Assembly (NCBI RefSeq): GCF_900109295.1
Contig: NZ_FOIZ01000001.1
Coordinates: 186,001-250,000, forward strand
Source of the DNA: Cognatiyoonia koreensis
Lineage (GTDB): Bacteria; Pseudomonadota; Alphaproteobacteria; Rhodobacterales; Rhodobacteraceae
DNA length: 64,000 bases
Direction of reading: 5' to 3'
Positions within the stretch are counted from its first letter, which is position 1. Each line of letters opens with the position of its first letter. Below, piece by piece: positions 52,382 to 61,933 of this stretch. The notes under the pieces were generated by a model. It was not told the origin of the DNA. It saw only the letters and a list, made by a program, of their open reading frames with translations, and searched no databases. The position numbers and the translations under genes are program-made.

Positions 52382-53857
52382 TTAGTTGCTGTCACCGCTT
52401 TCGCTGTCGTCTGCGGGTGTTTCGGGCTGTGCTTCTTCCGTATCATCCGCAACTTCGCTGTCAGAGCTAAGCAGGGCCCCATCAGCCCATTCGCCTGTTG
52501 CCTCTTGCCCGGTGGCATAGCGCATGGTGCCCGGTCCCTGCCGGCGTCCGCGCACAAAGCTGCCTTCGTAGACGTCGCCGTTGGCGTAGGTGGCAACCCC
52601 TACGCCCGACATCTCGCCATCTTCCCACTGACCCGCATAGCTAAACCCGTCAGGCAGGGTGATCGTGCCGGTGCCGGAGCGTTGGCCGTCCTTGAACCCG
52701 CCTTCATAGACCGTACCGTCTGCGTAGGTTGCGACGCCTTGGCCGTTGCGTTGCCCGTCTGCCCATTCACCGACATAGGTATACCCATCAGCGTAGGTCA
52801 TCTTGCCTGTGCCGTGGTTCTTGGCGTTCAGGAATTCACCTTCATACACAAGGCCGTTAGCATAGGTGGCCACGCCGGTGCCGTTGATCACACCGTTTTC
52901 CCAGTCACCTTCGTAGGATGACCCGTCCGGATAAACGATCTTGCCAGTGCCGTTGGCGAGGTCAGCCGCGAATGTACCGGTGTAGACCGAACCGTCAGGA
53001 TAGGTCACACTGCCTTCGCCTTCGATTTGCCCGTTGACCCACGCGCCGTCATAGACATAGCCGTCGGTGCCACGGAACACGCCCTGTCCGTGGCGTTTAT
53101 CGTCTTGAAAACCGCCGATATAGGTGTCGCCATTGGCATAGGTCACAGTCCCTGTGCCTTCGCGTCGTCCGGCGACAAGTTCGCCTTCGAAGACGTCGCC
53201 GTTGGGCTGTTCCAACCTGCCCTGACCCTGAATCTGGCCATCGACCCAGGTCCCGCTGTAGACCAGCCCGTCGGGCATGGTCAGCGTACCTTCTCCGTCG
53301 CGTTCGCCGTTGCGCAGGTTGCCGACATAGACCGCACCATCGGGGTAGGTGATCTGCCCTTCGCCTTCCTTGACGCCGTTGATCCATGGACCTTCGTAGA
53401 CATAGCCTCCGGGGCTGCGCATCGTGCCGGTGCCGTGGTGCATCGCATTGCGGAATTCGCCTTCGTAGATCACGCCATTCGCGTAGTTGGCGACGCCGCG
53501 TCCGGTGATGTTGCCATCGGACCAGTCGCCTTCGTAGGTGCCACCGTCAGCGAAGGTGATCTTGCCGGTGCCGTCGGGTTTGCCTGCGGCAAATGTGCCT
53601 TCGTAGATCGAGCCGTTGGGGAAGCGTGCGGTGCCTTGCCCGCGAATCTCGCCTTCGACCCATTCGCCTGTGTATTCGTATCCATTTGGCAGCCGATAGG
53701 TGCCCTGGCCATGCTGTTTGCCGTTCAGGAACGTGCCTTCGTAGACACCGCCATCATCGTACTGCTTTGTTTCGACCGTTTGTCCGGCAACCCCTGTTGC
53801 CAACCCGATAGCCAATACTGCGCCTGCCAATCCGGTGGGCCATGCTTTTCGTGTCAT
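52382..53857 (-). CDS. MORN-repeat periplasmic protein with duplicated nine-repeat block
   Basis: 491 residues from ATG 53857, with GGGGAC as SD; an open extension of 19 codons upstream lacks one. Signal peptide MTRKAWPTGLAGAVLAIG... ending near GVAGQ. Then 18 complete 23-residue MORN repeats (pattern YEGxWxxGxxxGxGxxxYxxGxx) with no linkers and a partial nineteenth, and an acidic tail. Repeats 1-9 align in order with 10-18 (for example KQHGQG with KRHGQG, GRREGTG with GRRQGPG), showing a tandem duplication of a nine-repeat block. MORN repeats form elongated beta meanders that bind lipids or proteins; the target is unknown. It is tail-to-tail with the photolyase gene. Confidence 0.9.
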   Translation of the reverse strand: MTRKAWPTGLAGAVLAIGLATGVAGQTVETKQYDDGGVYEGTFLNGKQHGQGTYRLPNGYEYTGEWVEGEIRGQGTARFPNGSIYEGTFAAGKPDGTGKITFADGGTYEGDWSDGNITGRGVANYANGVIYEGEFRNAMHHGTGTMRSPGGYVYEGPWINGVKEGEGQITYPDGAVYVGNLRNGERDGEGTLTMPDGLVYSGTWVDGQIQGQGRLEQPNGDVFEGELVAGRREGTGTVTYANGDTYIGGFQDDKRHGQGVFRGTDGYVYDGAWVNGQIEGEGSVTYPDGSVYTGTFAADLANGTGKIVYPDGSSYEGDWENGVINGTGVATYANGLVYEGEFLNAKNHGTGKMTYADGYTYVGEWADGQRNGQGVATYADGTVYEGGFKDGQRSGTGTITLPDGFSYAGQWEDGEMSGVGVATYANGDVYEGSFVRGRRQGPGTMRYATGQEATGEWADGALLSSDSEVADDTEEAQPETPADDSESGDSN

Positions 53858-53990
53858 GTTTGTCCCCGATATGTCCTCGGAGGGCAGACTAAAGCAGCGG
53901 TCTGCATCTGACAACGCTTCATCGTGATGCTATCGGCTTTCCCTTGGGCGTCAGTCTGCTACATCACATTGGGATCTGCGAGGATGGACG

Positions 53991-55655
53991 ATGAGCAACA
54001 CTTTCCGCCTGACAATGGCACAGCTGAACCCGACTGTCGGTGATCTTGCTGGCAATGCCGCCAAGGCGCGTGACGCCTGGGCCGCGGGCAAGGCGGCAGG
54101 GGCCGACCTTGTCGCGCTGCCCGAGATGTTCATCACCGGCTATCAGACGCAGGATCTGATCCGCCGTCGCCAGTTCATCTCTGATGCGCTGGCCGCAATC
54201 CAGACCCTTGCGCTGGATTGTGCGGATGGGCCGATGCTGTCAATTGGCGGGCCGTTTCTGAATGGCGAACGCCTGCACAATTCCTATTTCGTCCTCAAGG
54301 GCGGGGCAATCCATGCCCGCATGGACAAGTTTTTCCTGCCAAACTTTACCGTCTTCGACGAAGTGCGCCTGTTCAACCGTGGCGACATTTCTGGGCCGTT
54401 TTCCACTGGTAACGAAGGCCCTCGACTGGGAGCTCCGATCTGCGAGGACGCATGGTATCCCGATGTTTGCGAGGCCATGGTCGAAAGCGGTGCAGAAGCG
54501 TTGCTTGTGCCCAACGGGTCGCCATATTTTCGTGAGAAATTTCCGATCCGCATGAATAACATGGTCGCTCGCGTGATCGAGAATAACGTACCACTGGTCT
54601 ATCTGAACATGGTTGGCGGCCAGGATGACCAGATGTTTGATGGCGGTTCTTTCGTGCTGAACCGGGGTGGTGCACTGGCCGTGCAGCTGCCGTTTTTCGA
54701 CGAAGCCATCGTGCATGTCGATTTCGCGCAAGGTGATGACGGCTGGTACGCGCTTGACGGGCAAAAGGCCGTTCCCCCCGAAACGCTTGAGCAGGACTAT
54801 CGCGCTATGGTCGAAAGCCTGCGCGATTACATGCGCAAAACCGGTTTTACGAAGGTATTGCTGGGCCTGTCCGGCGGAATCGATAGTGCAATCGTCGCGA
54901 CCATCGCCGCTGATGCGCTGGGTCCCGAGAATGTCCGCTGCGTCATGCTGCCGTCGGAATATACCTCGCAAGCCTCGCTTGATGACGCGCAAGCGGTCGT
55001 GGATGCCTTGGGATGTCGTTATGACACCGTGTCCATTGCCGGTCCGCGGGCCGCAGTGACCGAGGCGCTGGCCCCCTTGTTTGAAGGGCTGGACGAAGGG
55101 TTGACCGAGGAGAACATCCAGTCGCGCCTGCGCGGATTGTTGTTGATGGCCCAGTCCAACAAATTTGGCGAGATGCTGCTGACAACCGGCAACAAGTCCG
55201 AGGTCGCGGTCGGCTATGCGACGATTTATGGCGATATGTCAGGCGGTTACAACCCGATCAAGGATATGTACAAGACCCGCGTTTTTGCCACCTGCCGCTG
55301 GCGCAATGCCAATCATCGCCCCTGGATGAAGGCCCCGGCGGGCGAGGTCATTCCTGTGTCGATCATTGATAAGCCACCGTCTGCCGAGTTGAAGCCGGAT
55401 CAGAAGGACGCGGATTCCCTGCCACCATACGATGTGTTGGACGGTATCCTTGAAATGCTGGTCGATCGCGAGGCGTCGGTCGCGGAATGTGTTGCGATGG
55501 GGTATGATCGCGAAACTGTCAAACGGGTCGAGAATTTGGTGTATATTAGTGAGTACAAGCGATTCCAGTCCGCGCCGGGCACACGGTTGTCTGACCGGGC
55601 ATTCTGGCTGGACCGCCGCTATCCAATCGTGAATCGGTGGCGGGACGAGAGTTGA
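53991..55655 (+). CDS. nadE: Glutamine-dependent NAD+ synthetase
   Basis: 554 residues, the usual two-domain length. N-terminal nitrilase-type glutaminase (~1-270): catalytic Glu in LPEMFITGY, Lys in RMDKFFLPNF, Cys in APICEDAWYP. C-terminal NAD synthetase: ATP pyrophosphatase loop LGLSGGIDSAIVA near 289-301, PSEYTS, GNKSEVAVGYATIYGDMSGG and KPPSAELKPDQKD. It amidates nicotinic acid adenine dinucleotide to NAD+ with ammonia channelled from glutamine. Monocistronic, with a clear ATG after GAGGATGGACG. Confidence 0.95.
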   Translation: MSNTFRLTMAQLNPTVGDLAGNAAKARDAWAAGKAAGADLVALPEMFITGYQTQDLIRRRQFISDALAAIQTLALDCADGPMLSIGGPFLNGERLHNSYFVLKGGAIHARMDKFFLPNFTVFDEVRLFNRGDISGPFSTGNEGPRLGAPICEDAWYPDVCEAMVESGAEALLVPNGSPYFREKFPIRMNNMVARVIENNVPLVYLNMVGGQDDQMFDGGSFVLNRGGALAVQLPFFDEAIVHVDFAQGDDGWYALDGQKAVPPETLEQDYRAMVESLRDYMRKTGFTKVLLGLSGGIDSAIVATIAADALGPENVRCVMLPSEYTSQASLDDAQAVVDALGCRYDTVSIAGPRAAVTEALAPLFEGLDEGLTEENIQSRLRGLLLMAQSNKFGEMLLTTGNKSEVAVGYATIYGDMSGGYNPIKDMYKTRVFATCRWRNANHRPWMKAPAGEVIPVSIIDKPPSAELKPDQKDADSLPPYDVLDGILEMLVDREASVAECVAMGYDRETVKRVENLVYISEYKRFQSAPGTRLSDRAFWLDRRYPIVNRWRDES

Positions 55656-55691
55656 CGCGCGTCTGACGAAGACGCCCCACCCCCGTCCCAC

Positions 55692-55722
55692 GGCCTTCGG
55701 CGAGAGTTTTTGGGGCAAGATG
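55692..55722 (+). repeat. Rhodobacteraceae-type intergenic hairpin/T-run element, copy 2
   Basis: GGCCTTCGGCGAGAG, five T, then GGGGCAAGATGA, a diverged copy of the element at 50107-50138. The ATGA at its right end supplies the start codon of the DUF1801 gene, so the element doubles as a leader here. Stem changes are partly compensated (CTTC/GAGAG with a G-T pair). Confidence 0.55.
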
Positions 55723-56145
55723 ATGAACAAGACACAATTTACCGATACATCCGTTGCTGATTTCATTGCCGCGATCGATCATCCCGTTCGGCGGGCCGAC
55801 GCGCAGACATTGGATACGCTATTTCGGAAAGCGACTGGGTGGCAGCCACGCATGTTTGGTCCGACAATCATCGGTTACGGGTCTTATCATTATGTCTATG
55901 ACAGTGGACGGGAAGGCGATTGCCAGGCGACGGGGTTCAGCCCGCGCAAGGCCAATCTTGTGCTGTACATCATGCCCGGCTATCAGGATTTCGGGCATAT
56001 TCTGGAACGTCTTGGCAAGTACAAGTTGGGGAAAGCCTGTCTTTACATTAACAAGCTGGCGGATGTTGATCTGGACGTGGTGGAGGAGATCATCAAGGCC
56101 GGTGTTGCTGACCTCAGTACCCGCTGGCCGGTGACCCCGACCTAG
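55720..56145 (+). CDS. DUF1801 domain protein
   Basis: 141 residues. Core features of the YdhG/DUF1801 fold: FIAAIDHPVRRADAQTLDTLFRKATGWQPRMFGPTIIGYG, YVYDSGREGDC, FSPRKANLVLYIMPG and GKYKLGKACLYINKLADVD. These small proteins are widespread and of unknown function, possibly iron- or sterol-related binders by fold comparison. The start (ATG 55720 or 55723) lies inside the hairpin/T-run element. Sits alone between nadE and gltX. Confidence 0.85.
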   Translation: MMNKTQFTDTSVADFIAAIDHPVRRADAQTLDTLFRKATGWQPRMFGPTIIGYGSYHYVYDSGREGDCQATGFSPRKANLVLYIMPGYQDFGHILERLGKYKLGKACLYINKLADVDLDVVEEIIKAGVADLSTRWPVTPT

Positions 56146-56193
56146 ACAAATGCCTGCGCGCGTGGTCAATGGCCCGCAACAGGAGACCGCCCC

Positions 56194-57519
56194 ATGACCA
56201 CGACTCGTTTCGCCCCATCGCCAACCGGTTGGCTGCACATCGGCAACCTGCGTGCCGCGCTATTCAATTATGCTATCGCACGGCAGGCGGGCGGCACTTT
56301 CATTCTGCGTATCGACGATACCGATCAGGAGCGGTCAAAAGAGGAATATATCCGTGGCATTCAGGAAGACCTGACGTGGCTTGGCATTACCTGGGACCGT
56401 ATGGAGTACCAGTCCAAGCGGTTGGCTCGCTATGGTGAAGCCAAACAGCGCCTTATCGAGATGGGTCGCCTTTACGAGTGTTTCGAAACCCCGACCGAGC
56501 TGGATTTGAAGCGCAAGAAGCAGCTCAACATGGGCAAGCCGCCGGTCTATGATCGCGCGGCCCTTGACTTGTCAGAGGCCGAGAAGAACCATTTGCGTGC
56601 AGAGCGTGGCGGGTCTCACTGGCGGTTCAAACTTGATCACGAACGCATCGAATGGGCCGACGGCATCATTGGGGATATTTCGATTGATGCGGCCTCTGTG
56701 TCCGATCCTGTGCTGTTCAAGAATGACGGTCAGATCCTTTATACGCTGGCCTCTGTCGTTGATGACGTCGAGATGGGTGTTACCGATATCGTGCGCGGGT
56801 CCGACCATGTGACCAATACTGCAACGCAGATCCAGATCATTGCGGCCCTTGGCGGTGACGTGCCGAATTTTGCCCATCACTCGCTTCTGACAGGTCCGCA
56901 GGGCGAGGCTTTGTCCAAGCGTCTGGGCACGTTGTCCTTGCGCGATTTGCGCGCGCAGGGGATTGCCGCAGAGGCCGTGATGTCGCTGATGGCGCGTCTG
57001 GGGTCATCGGACCCTGTGGAACTGCGCAGCGGCATTTCTGAAGTGGTCGCTGGTTTTGATCTGTCAAAGTTCGGGTCAGCCCCTACGAAATTCGATGCCG
57101 ATGATTTGTGGCCTCTGACGGCGCGTCATTTGGCGCGTCTGGAGGCCGACGATGACACCGTGGCCGGCGTGCTGGCAGAGATACCCGAAGATTTGCGTGC
57201 GCCTTTCTGGCATGTTGTGCGCGACAATATCGCGAAACTGGAAGACGTCGCGGTCTGGTGGGCCTTGTTCCGTGATGGCGCGACGCCGATTGTCGAAGAT
57301 GACGACCGCGACTTTATCGCGGCGGCTTTTGAGATGTTGCCGTCGCCACCGTACACCGCGCAAACCTGGTCGGAATGGACCACCGCCGTGAAAGAGGCCA
57401 CTGGCCGCAAAGGCAAAGCCTTGTTCATGCCGCTGCGCAAGGCCGTTACGGGCCGTGAGCGCGGGCCGGAAATGGCGGATGTGATGCCGCTGCTTCAGAC
57501 CAAGCCGACCTTGGCGTAG
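56194..57519 (+). CDS. gltX: Glutamate--tRNA ligase
   Basis: 441 residues after AACAGGAGA. Class I signature 1 RFAPSPTGWLHIGNLRAA (HIGH-type) near 5-22, IDDTDQERSK, DHVTNTATQIQI and signature 2 ALSKRLG (KMSKS-type) near 241. The C-terminal anticodon-binding region ends near 435. It charges tRNA-Glu; alphaproteobacteria often have two GltX copies, one of them charging tRNA-Gln for later amidation, so which type this is remains open. A tRNA-Gln gene is in this window at 35527-35601. Overlaps the MATE gene start by one base. Confidence 0.93.
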   Translation: MTTTRFAPSPTGWLHIGNLRAALFNYAIARQAGGTFILRIDDTDQERSKEEYIRGIQEDLTWLGITWDRMEYQSKRLARYGEAKQRLIEMGRLYECFETPTELDLKRKKQLNMGKPPVYDRAALDLSEAEKNHLRAERGGSHWRFKLDHERIEWADGIIGDISIDAASVSDPVLFKNDGQILYTLASVVDDVEMGVTDIVRGSDHVTNTATQIQIIAALGGDVPNFAHHSLLTGPQGEALSKRLGTLSLRDLRAQGIAAEAVMSLMARLGSSDPVELRSGISEVVAGFDLSKFGSAPTKFDADDLWPLTARHLARLEADDDTVAGVLAEIPEDLRAPFWHVVRDNIAKLEDVAVWWALFRDGATPIVEDDDRDFIAAAFEMLPSPPYTAQTWSEWTTAVKEATGRKGKALFMPLRKAVTGRERGPEMADVMPLLQTKPTLA

Positions 57520-58907
57520 TGGCGGACGCGCAGGCCAAATTCCTGCAAGGCAGCCTGTTCAGGCACATCACGGTCATGTCTCTGACTGCGTCGGTCGGTC
57601 TGATGGCGGTTTTCATCGTCGATTTCGTCGACATGATCTTTATCTCTTTGTTGGGGCAGGCCGAGCTTGCCGCCGCAATCGGTTATGCCGGGGCGATCTT
57701 GTTTTTCACGACGTCCTTCGGGATCGGTATGGCAATTGCCGCCGGTGCCCTTGTTGCGCGGTCGTTGGGTGCCGGCGATTTGGCGCTGGCCCGGCGGCGA
57801 TCTACCAATGCCCTGCTGTTCGGTGTGATCTTCGGAGCGCTTTTTGCGCTTGTCGTTTGGCTGAACCTCGCGTCTTTCGTCGCACTGATGGGGGCGCAGG
57901 ATGAAACGCTGAGCCTTGCGGTCGGCTATCTGCAGATCATCGTGCCATCATTGCCGTTTCTGATGGTCGGGATGATCGGTGGCGCGATCTTGCGTGCCCA
58001 TGGCGATGCGCGCCGCGCGATGATGGCAACAATCTGGGGTGGGGTCGTGAACGCCGTGCTTGATCCGATCCTGATCTTCGGGTTGGACCTCGATCTGACT
58101 GGTGCCGCGCTAGCCTCTGTCGCCGCGCGACTGACGATTGCTGCAGTCGCGCTGCGTCCGCTGATCCGTTTTTATGGCGGATTTGACAGGCCCACGGCAG
58201 CCAACATGCTGCCGGATGCGCGCCCGATCGCGGCGATTGCCGTGCCTGCCATTCTGACGCAGCTCGCCACGCCTATCGGGCAGGCCTATGTCACCCGCGC
58301 CATGTCGCAGTTTGGCGAAGATGCAGTCGCGGGCATGGCCATTGTCGGGCGGCTGACACCGATCGCCTTCGGGATTATCTTTGCGCTTTCGGGCGCAATC
58401 GGGCCAATCATCGGCCAGAACGCGGGCGCGGGTGATTTCGTCCGTGTGCGCCGCGCATTTCGGGATGGGCTGGTCTTTGTGGCTATCGTGATTGTCACCG
58501 TTTCAATTCTGCTGTTTCTGGCGCGTCCCCTATGGGCGTTCCTGTTCAAACTGGAAGGCGATGCGCGCACGCTTGTCTTTCTGTTCGCGGGACCACTGTC
58601 GCTGGCCTTCTTTTTCAACGGTATCATTTTTGTCGGTAACGCGGCCTTCAATAATCTGAACCACCCGTACTATTCGACATGGGTGAACTGGGGCAGGCAT
58701 ACGTTGGGTACGATCCCGTTTGTCATGGTCGGCTCAGCCTGGTTCGGGGCTGCGGGCGTTCTGGTGGGCCAATATGCAGGCGGGCTGGTTTTTGCCATCA
58801 TCGCCTATGTGCTTGCTGTGCGTGTGATGGCCAAGGCCGAGGTGCCGCAGGAAGATGCATTCGCCCGGCAAGGCCGATTGCACCGCCTATTTCACTTGCG
58901 CCGATAG
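57519..58907 (+). CDS. MATE family efflux transporter
   Basis: 462 residues with about twelve membrane helices in two homologous halves. Starts at GTG 57519 (MADAQAKFLQGSLFRHITVMSL), sharing a base with the gltX TAG. MATE features: GQAELAAAIGYAGAILFF, GALVARSLGAGDLALARR, GGAILRAHGDARRAMMATIWGGVVNAVLDPILIF and GPIIGQNAGAGDFVRVRRAF. Probably a Na+ or H+ antiporter exporting drugs or metabolites; substrate unknown. Its 3' end overlaps the convergent GGCT-like gene by 21 bp. Confidence 0.92.
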   Translation: MADAQAKFLQGSLFRHITVMSLTASVGLMAVFIVDFVDMIFISLLGQAELAAAIGYAGAILFFTTSFGIGMAIAAGALVARSLGAGDLALARRRSTNALLFGVIFGALFALVVWLNLASFVALMGAQDETLSLAVGYLQIIVPSLPFLMVGMIGGAILRAHGDARRAMMATIWGGVVNAVLDPILIFGLDLDLTGAALASVAARLTIAAVALRPLIRFYGGFDRPTAANMLPDARPIAAIAVPAILTQLATPIGQAYVTRAMSQFGEDAVAGMAIVGRLTPIAFGIIFALSGAIGPIIGQNAGAGDFVRVRRAFRDGLVFVAIVIVTVSILLFLARPLWAFLFKLEGDARTLVFLFAGPLSLAFFFNGIIFVGNAAFNNLNHPYYSTWVNWGRHTLGTIPFVMVGSAWFGAAGVLVGQYAGGLVFAIIAYVLAVRVMAKAEVPQEDAFARQGRLHRLFHLRR

Positions 58908-59420
58908 CTGCGCGAGGTGGTGATCCACAAGCGCGCGGTCAACTGCAGCGACATTTTGGAAGCGCGGATAATAGGGGTCTGACCGGTCGTTCCGGATCGG
59001 TCCCCAGCCATCGGTACTCTCAAAAAACGCAGCCACCCCGTCTTCGCCATATTGGGTGCGAAATCCCTGCACGACCACATCAAGGTAGCTAAGCAGGATT
59101 GGATGTCCTGCGGACGGTGGCGAAATCTTGGCCGGGTTGGCCTGATAGATCGCGGTGGTGCCGCCTAGCACGTCAGAAACGTCCTGCCGCAGGTACGCGT
59201 GTTCGCGCAGGTCAAGCGCGGTCCAGTCGGCGTCAGGCACATCGGCGATAATCCCGTCGATTGCCCCCATTGCGCGATGCACCGACAGGAACGCCACCGG
59301 TCGCGTGTTTGCGTGGCACCAGACCCGCCGCCAACCGGTCAGTGTCGCCTTGCGGACATTCGGATAGTTGTGCGTCGCGAGGTTCACGAGGCTGCCGTAG
59401 CCGAAGAAGGACGGTGTCAT
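58887..59420 (-). CDS. Gamma-glutamylcyclotransferase-like protein
   Basis: 177 residues. The N-terminal FFGYGSLVN near 5-13 is the GGCT (BtrG/AIG2) substrate-binding loop, followed by LTGWRRVWCHAN, VHRAMGAIDGIIADVP and a central LDLREHAYLRQDV that could contribute the catalytic Glu. The family turns gamma-glutamyl amino acids or glutathione into 5-oxoproline, but many members are untested. Overlaps the ABC permease gene by 4 bp upstream, so it is the last gene of that operon. Confidence 0.8.
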   Translation of the reverse strand: MTPSFFGYGSLVNLATHNYPNVRKATLTGWRRVWCHANTRPVAFLSVHRAMGAIDGIIADVPDADWTALDLREHAYLRQDVSDVLGGTTAIYQANPAKISPPSAGHPILLSYLDVVVQGFRTQYGEDGVAAFFESTDGWGPIRNDRSDPYYPRFQNVAAVDRALVDHHLAQLSAQVK

Positions 59421-61933
59421 TCCTTTGCCCGCAGCACTTGGGCAGGCCGCGCCGCCAATGGGCGCGCCGCAAACGCCAGCCCTGCCAGCAGGGATACCAA
59501 CACCCCTCCGCCGATGATCGCCAGCGCGTTCGACCAGATAATCCGATAGTCGTTTTCCATGATGAAGGTCTGGACCGCCCAGCCGCCCAAAATCCCCGCA
59601 CCCAGCGCGACAACCCCTGCAGCAAGCCCGAGCAGGGCAGAGCGCAACGCGAAGCTGACCATGATCCGCTGCCGTGTTGCTCCGATGGTTTTCAGCACTG
59701 CTGCTTCGAATGTGCGGGCGCGTTCCCCTGCTGCCGCTGCGCCGATCAGCACCAAGAAGCCAGTCAGCAGCGTCGCGAGCGCCCCGTAGCGTGTGGCAGC
59801 GGCGATGCCTTCGACCAGCGTGCTGACCTGGGCAATCGCATCGCGGATACGGATCGCTGTGATGTTGGGATAGGCGGTCGCAATGTCACGCAGGATTTGC
59901 GCTTCTGCTTGTTCTTCCGAGTAGACAGTGCTGATCCAGCTGTGCGGTGCGCCGGCAAGTGCGCCTTCGTTCATGGACAGTACAAAGCCGATTCCTGCGT
60001 CTTCCCAACTGACATTACGAAAGTTCGCTACGGTGCCAGTGATGTCGCGCCCGAGGATGTTTATGGTCATCTCGTCACCGATCTGCAGCCCCATTTCCAG
60101 CGCTTCCTCGGCGGAAAAGCTGATCAGGGGCGGGCCATTGTAGTCCTCGGGCCACCATTCGCCGGCGACAATTTCCGTACCCTCCGGCATGGGGCCGTCA
60201 TAGGTCACCCCGCGGTCGCCTTCGACGACCCAATGGCCGTTTGCATAGTCAGACGCGGGCTGGTCGTTGATCGTGGTGATGATCCCGCGCAGCATCGGCG
60301 CGGATTCCACGTTTTCCACCAGCGGGTCATTCAACAGCCGTTTGCGGAACCCGTCGATCTGGTCGGGCTGGATGTCAACGAAAAAGTAGCTGGGGGCTAC
60401 ATCGGGCAGTTCGCTGTCAAAGGCTGCACGTAGGTTGCCATCGATCTGTCCGACGGCAGCCAACACTGATAGGCCAAGGCCAAGCGAGAGCACGACAGAG
60501 GTGCTTTCCCCGCCACGTGCACCAATGGCACCGAATGCGAGCCGCAGGGCGGGTCGCCCGCGCGTCGGTTTGCGCAGGCGTCGTGCGATAAAGCGGATGA
60601 CCAGTGCGGCCACCACAAGAAGTCCGAGCGCCCCCGCGATTCCGCCAGCGGTCCAGAGCGTCAGGAAGGCGGTGCCGGAGAACAGGATCGCTGCGCCAAG
60701 CAGCGCGCCGACAAGCAGGGCCGTGACCATCAGGAACGGCCCGCGCGGTATAGTATGTCCGGTGTCGAGCGCGTCGCGGAACAGGGTGGCGGCCTTGATG
60801 TCTTCTGTCCGCGCAAGCGGCCAGAGCGTAAAGATCAGCGCCGCAAGGATGCCATAGACTGCCGCTTCGCCCAAGGGGGCCGGGTTGAATGTGAAATTGG
60901 CGGGCACCGGCAGCGAGGCTTCGATCACGGGGGCCAGTATCATGGGGATACCGCCGCCAAGGATCACACCAATCGCCACCCCGACCAGGGTCAGCACGCC
61001 AACTTGCAGGAAGTAGGTCAGAAAAATCGTGCGCCGGTCAGCACCAAGTGTCTTGAGCGTGGCGATTACGCCGGTCTTGCCGGCCAGATAAGCGCGGACC
61101 GCCGCACTGACCCCGACACCGCCGACCGCGAGGCCGGACAATCCGACAAGGATCAGAAACGCACCGATCCGGTCGACAAAAGTCGCCGTGCCACCAGCCC
61201 CGCGCCGACTGTCACGCCAGCGCAAACCGTTATTTTGGAACTGCGCCTTGACCGTTTCCTCAAGCGCTGCAAGGTCGGCCCCGTCGGGCAAATCAATGCG
61301 ATACTGCGTATCAAACAACGTGCCTTCGGTGATCAGTCCGGAGTCGGCGAGGTCTTGGGTCAATACCAACGAGCGGGGACCGAGGCCAAAGCCTGCGGCG
61401 GCGTTATCGGGATAGCGCGTCAGGATCGCGGAGAAGACGAATTCCTGCGTGCCAAGTTTGAACGTGTCGCCCACGGCAAGGCCAAGCCGGTCTGCAAGCA
61501 CCCTCTCCATCACCCCGCCGGGCAGATCGGGCGTGCCTGCCAGGGCTTCGTCCAGCGTGATTGGCGGGTCGAGTGTCACGTTGCCGACAAGCGGATAGTT
61601 GTCATCGACGGCCCGCACCTGCGTCAGCCCGCGTTCGTCGCCCACCACGACCATGGAGCGGAAATCGACGGTTTCGCTGATCCTATCGGCGATACTTTCA
61701 AGATACGCGCGTTCGGCATCATTGGCGAAACGATAGGTCAGCGTTGCTTCCGCATCGCCACCCAGCAGCGCGGCCCCCTGTTCCTGCAGCCCCGCTGAAA
61801 TGCCTGCGCGCACGGTGCCGACAGCAGCAATCGCAGCGACGCCAAGGGCAAGGCAGGCCAGGAACACGCGGAAACCGCGCAAGCCGCCCCGCAATTCGCG
61901 CCGCGCAAAGGTCCAGGCTAGGCGCAGGCTCAT
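59417..61933 (-). CDS. ABC transporter permease, FtsX-like (YbbP type)
   Basis: 838 residues. An N-terminal helix (FRVFLACLALGVAAIAAVGTV) is followed by a periplasmic domain, then FtsX-like permease helices near 255-380 and 395-460, a second periplasmic domain (ELPDVAPSYFFVDIQPDQIDGFR...) and a second FtsX set near 730-830 (GALATLLTGFLVLIGAAAAGERAR, ATRQRIMVSFALRSALLG). This duplicated four-helix layout is that of YbbP/MacB-like permeases, which handle lipids, lipoproteins or act mechanically. Coupled to the ATPase gene by a 4-bp overlap; next to tesA, as in E. coli tesA/ybbA-ybbP. Confidence 0.9.
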   Translation of the reverse strand: MSLRLAWTFARRELRGGLRGFRVFLACLALGVAAIAAVGTVRAGISAGLQEQGAALLGGDAEATLTYRFANDAERAYLESIADRISETVDFRSMVVVGDERGLTQVRAVDDNYPLVGNVTLDPPITLDEALAGTPDLPGGVMERVLADRLGLAVGDTFKLGTQEFVFSAILTRYPDNAAAGFGLGPRSLVLTQDLADSGLITEGTLFDTQYRIDLPDGADLAALEETVKAQFQNNGLRWRDSRRGAGGTATFVDRIGAFLILVGLSGLAVGGVGVSAAVRAYLAGKTGVIATLKTLGADRRTIFLTYFLQVGVLTLVGVAIGVILGGGIPMILAPVIEASLPVPANFTFNPAPLGEAAVYGILAALIFTLWPLARTEDIKAATLFRDALDTGHTIPRGPFLMVTALLVGALLGAAILFSGTAFLTLWTAGGIAGALGLLVVAALVIRFIARRLRKPTRGRPALRLAFGAIGARGGESTSVVLSLGLGLSVLAAVGQIDGNLRAAFDSELPDVAPSYFFVDIQPDQIDGFRKRLLNDPLVENVESAPMLRGIITTINDQPASDYANGHWVVEGDRGVTYDGPMPEGTEIVAGEWWPEDYNGPPLISFSAEEALEMGLQIGDEMTINILGRDITGTVANFRNVSWEDAGIGFVLSMNEGALAGAPHSWISTVYSEEQAEAQILRDIATAYPNITAIRIRDAIAQVSTLVEGIAAATRYGALATLLTGFLVLIGAAAAGERARTFEAAVLKTIGATRQRIMVSFALRSALLGLAAGVVALGAGILGGWAVQTFIMENDYRIIWSNALAIIGGGVLVSLLAGLAFAARPLAARPAQVLRAKE

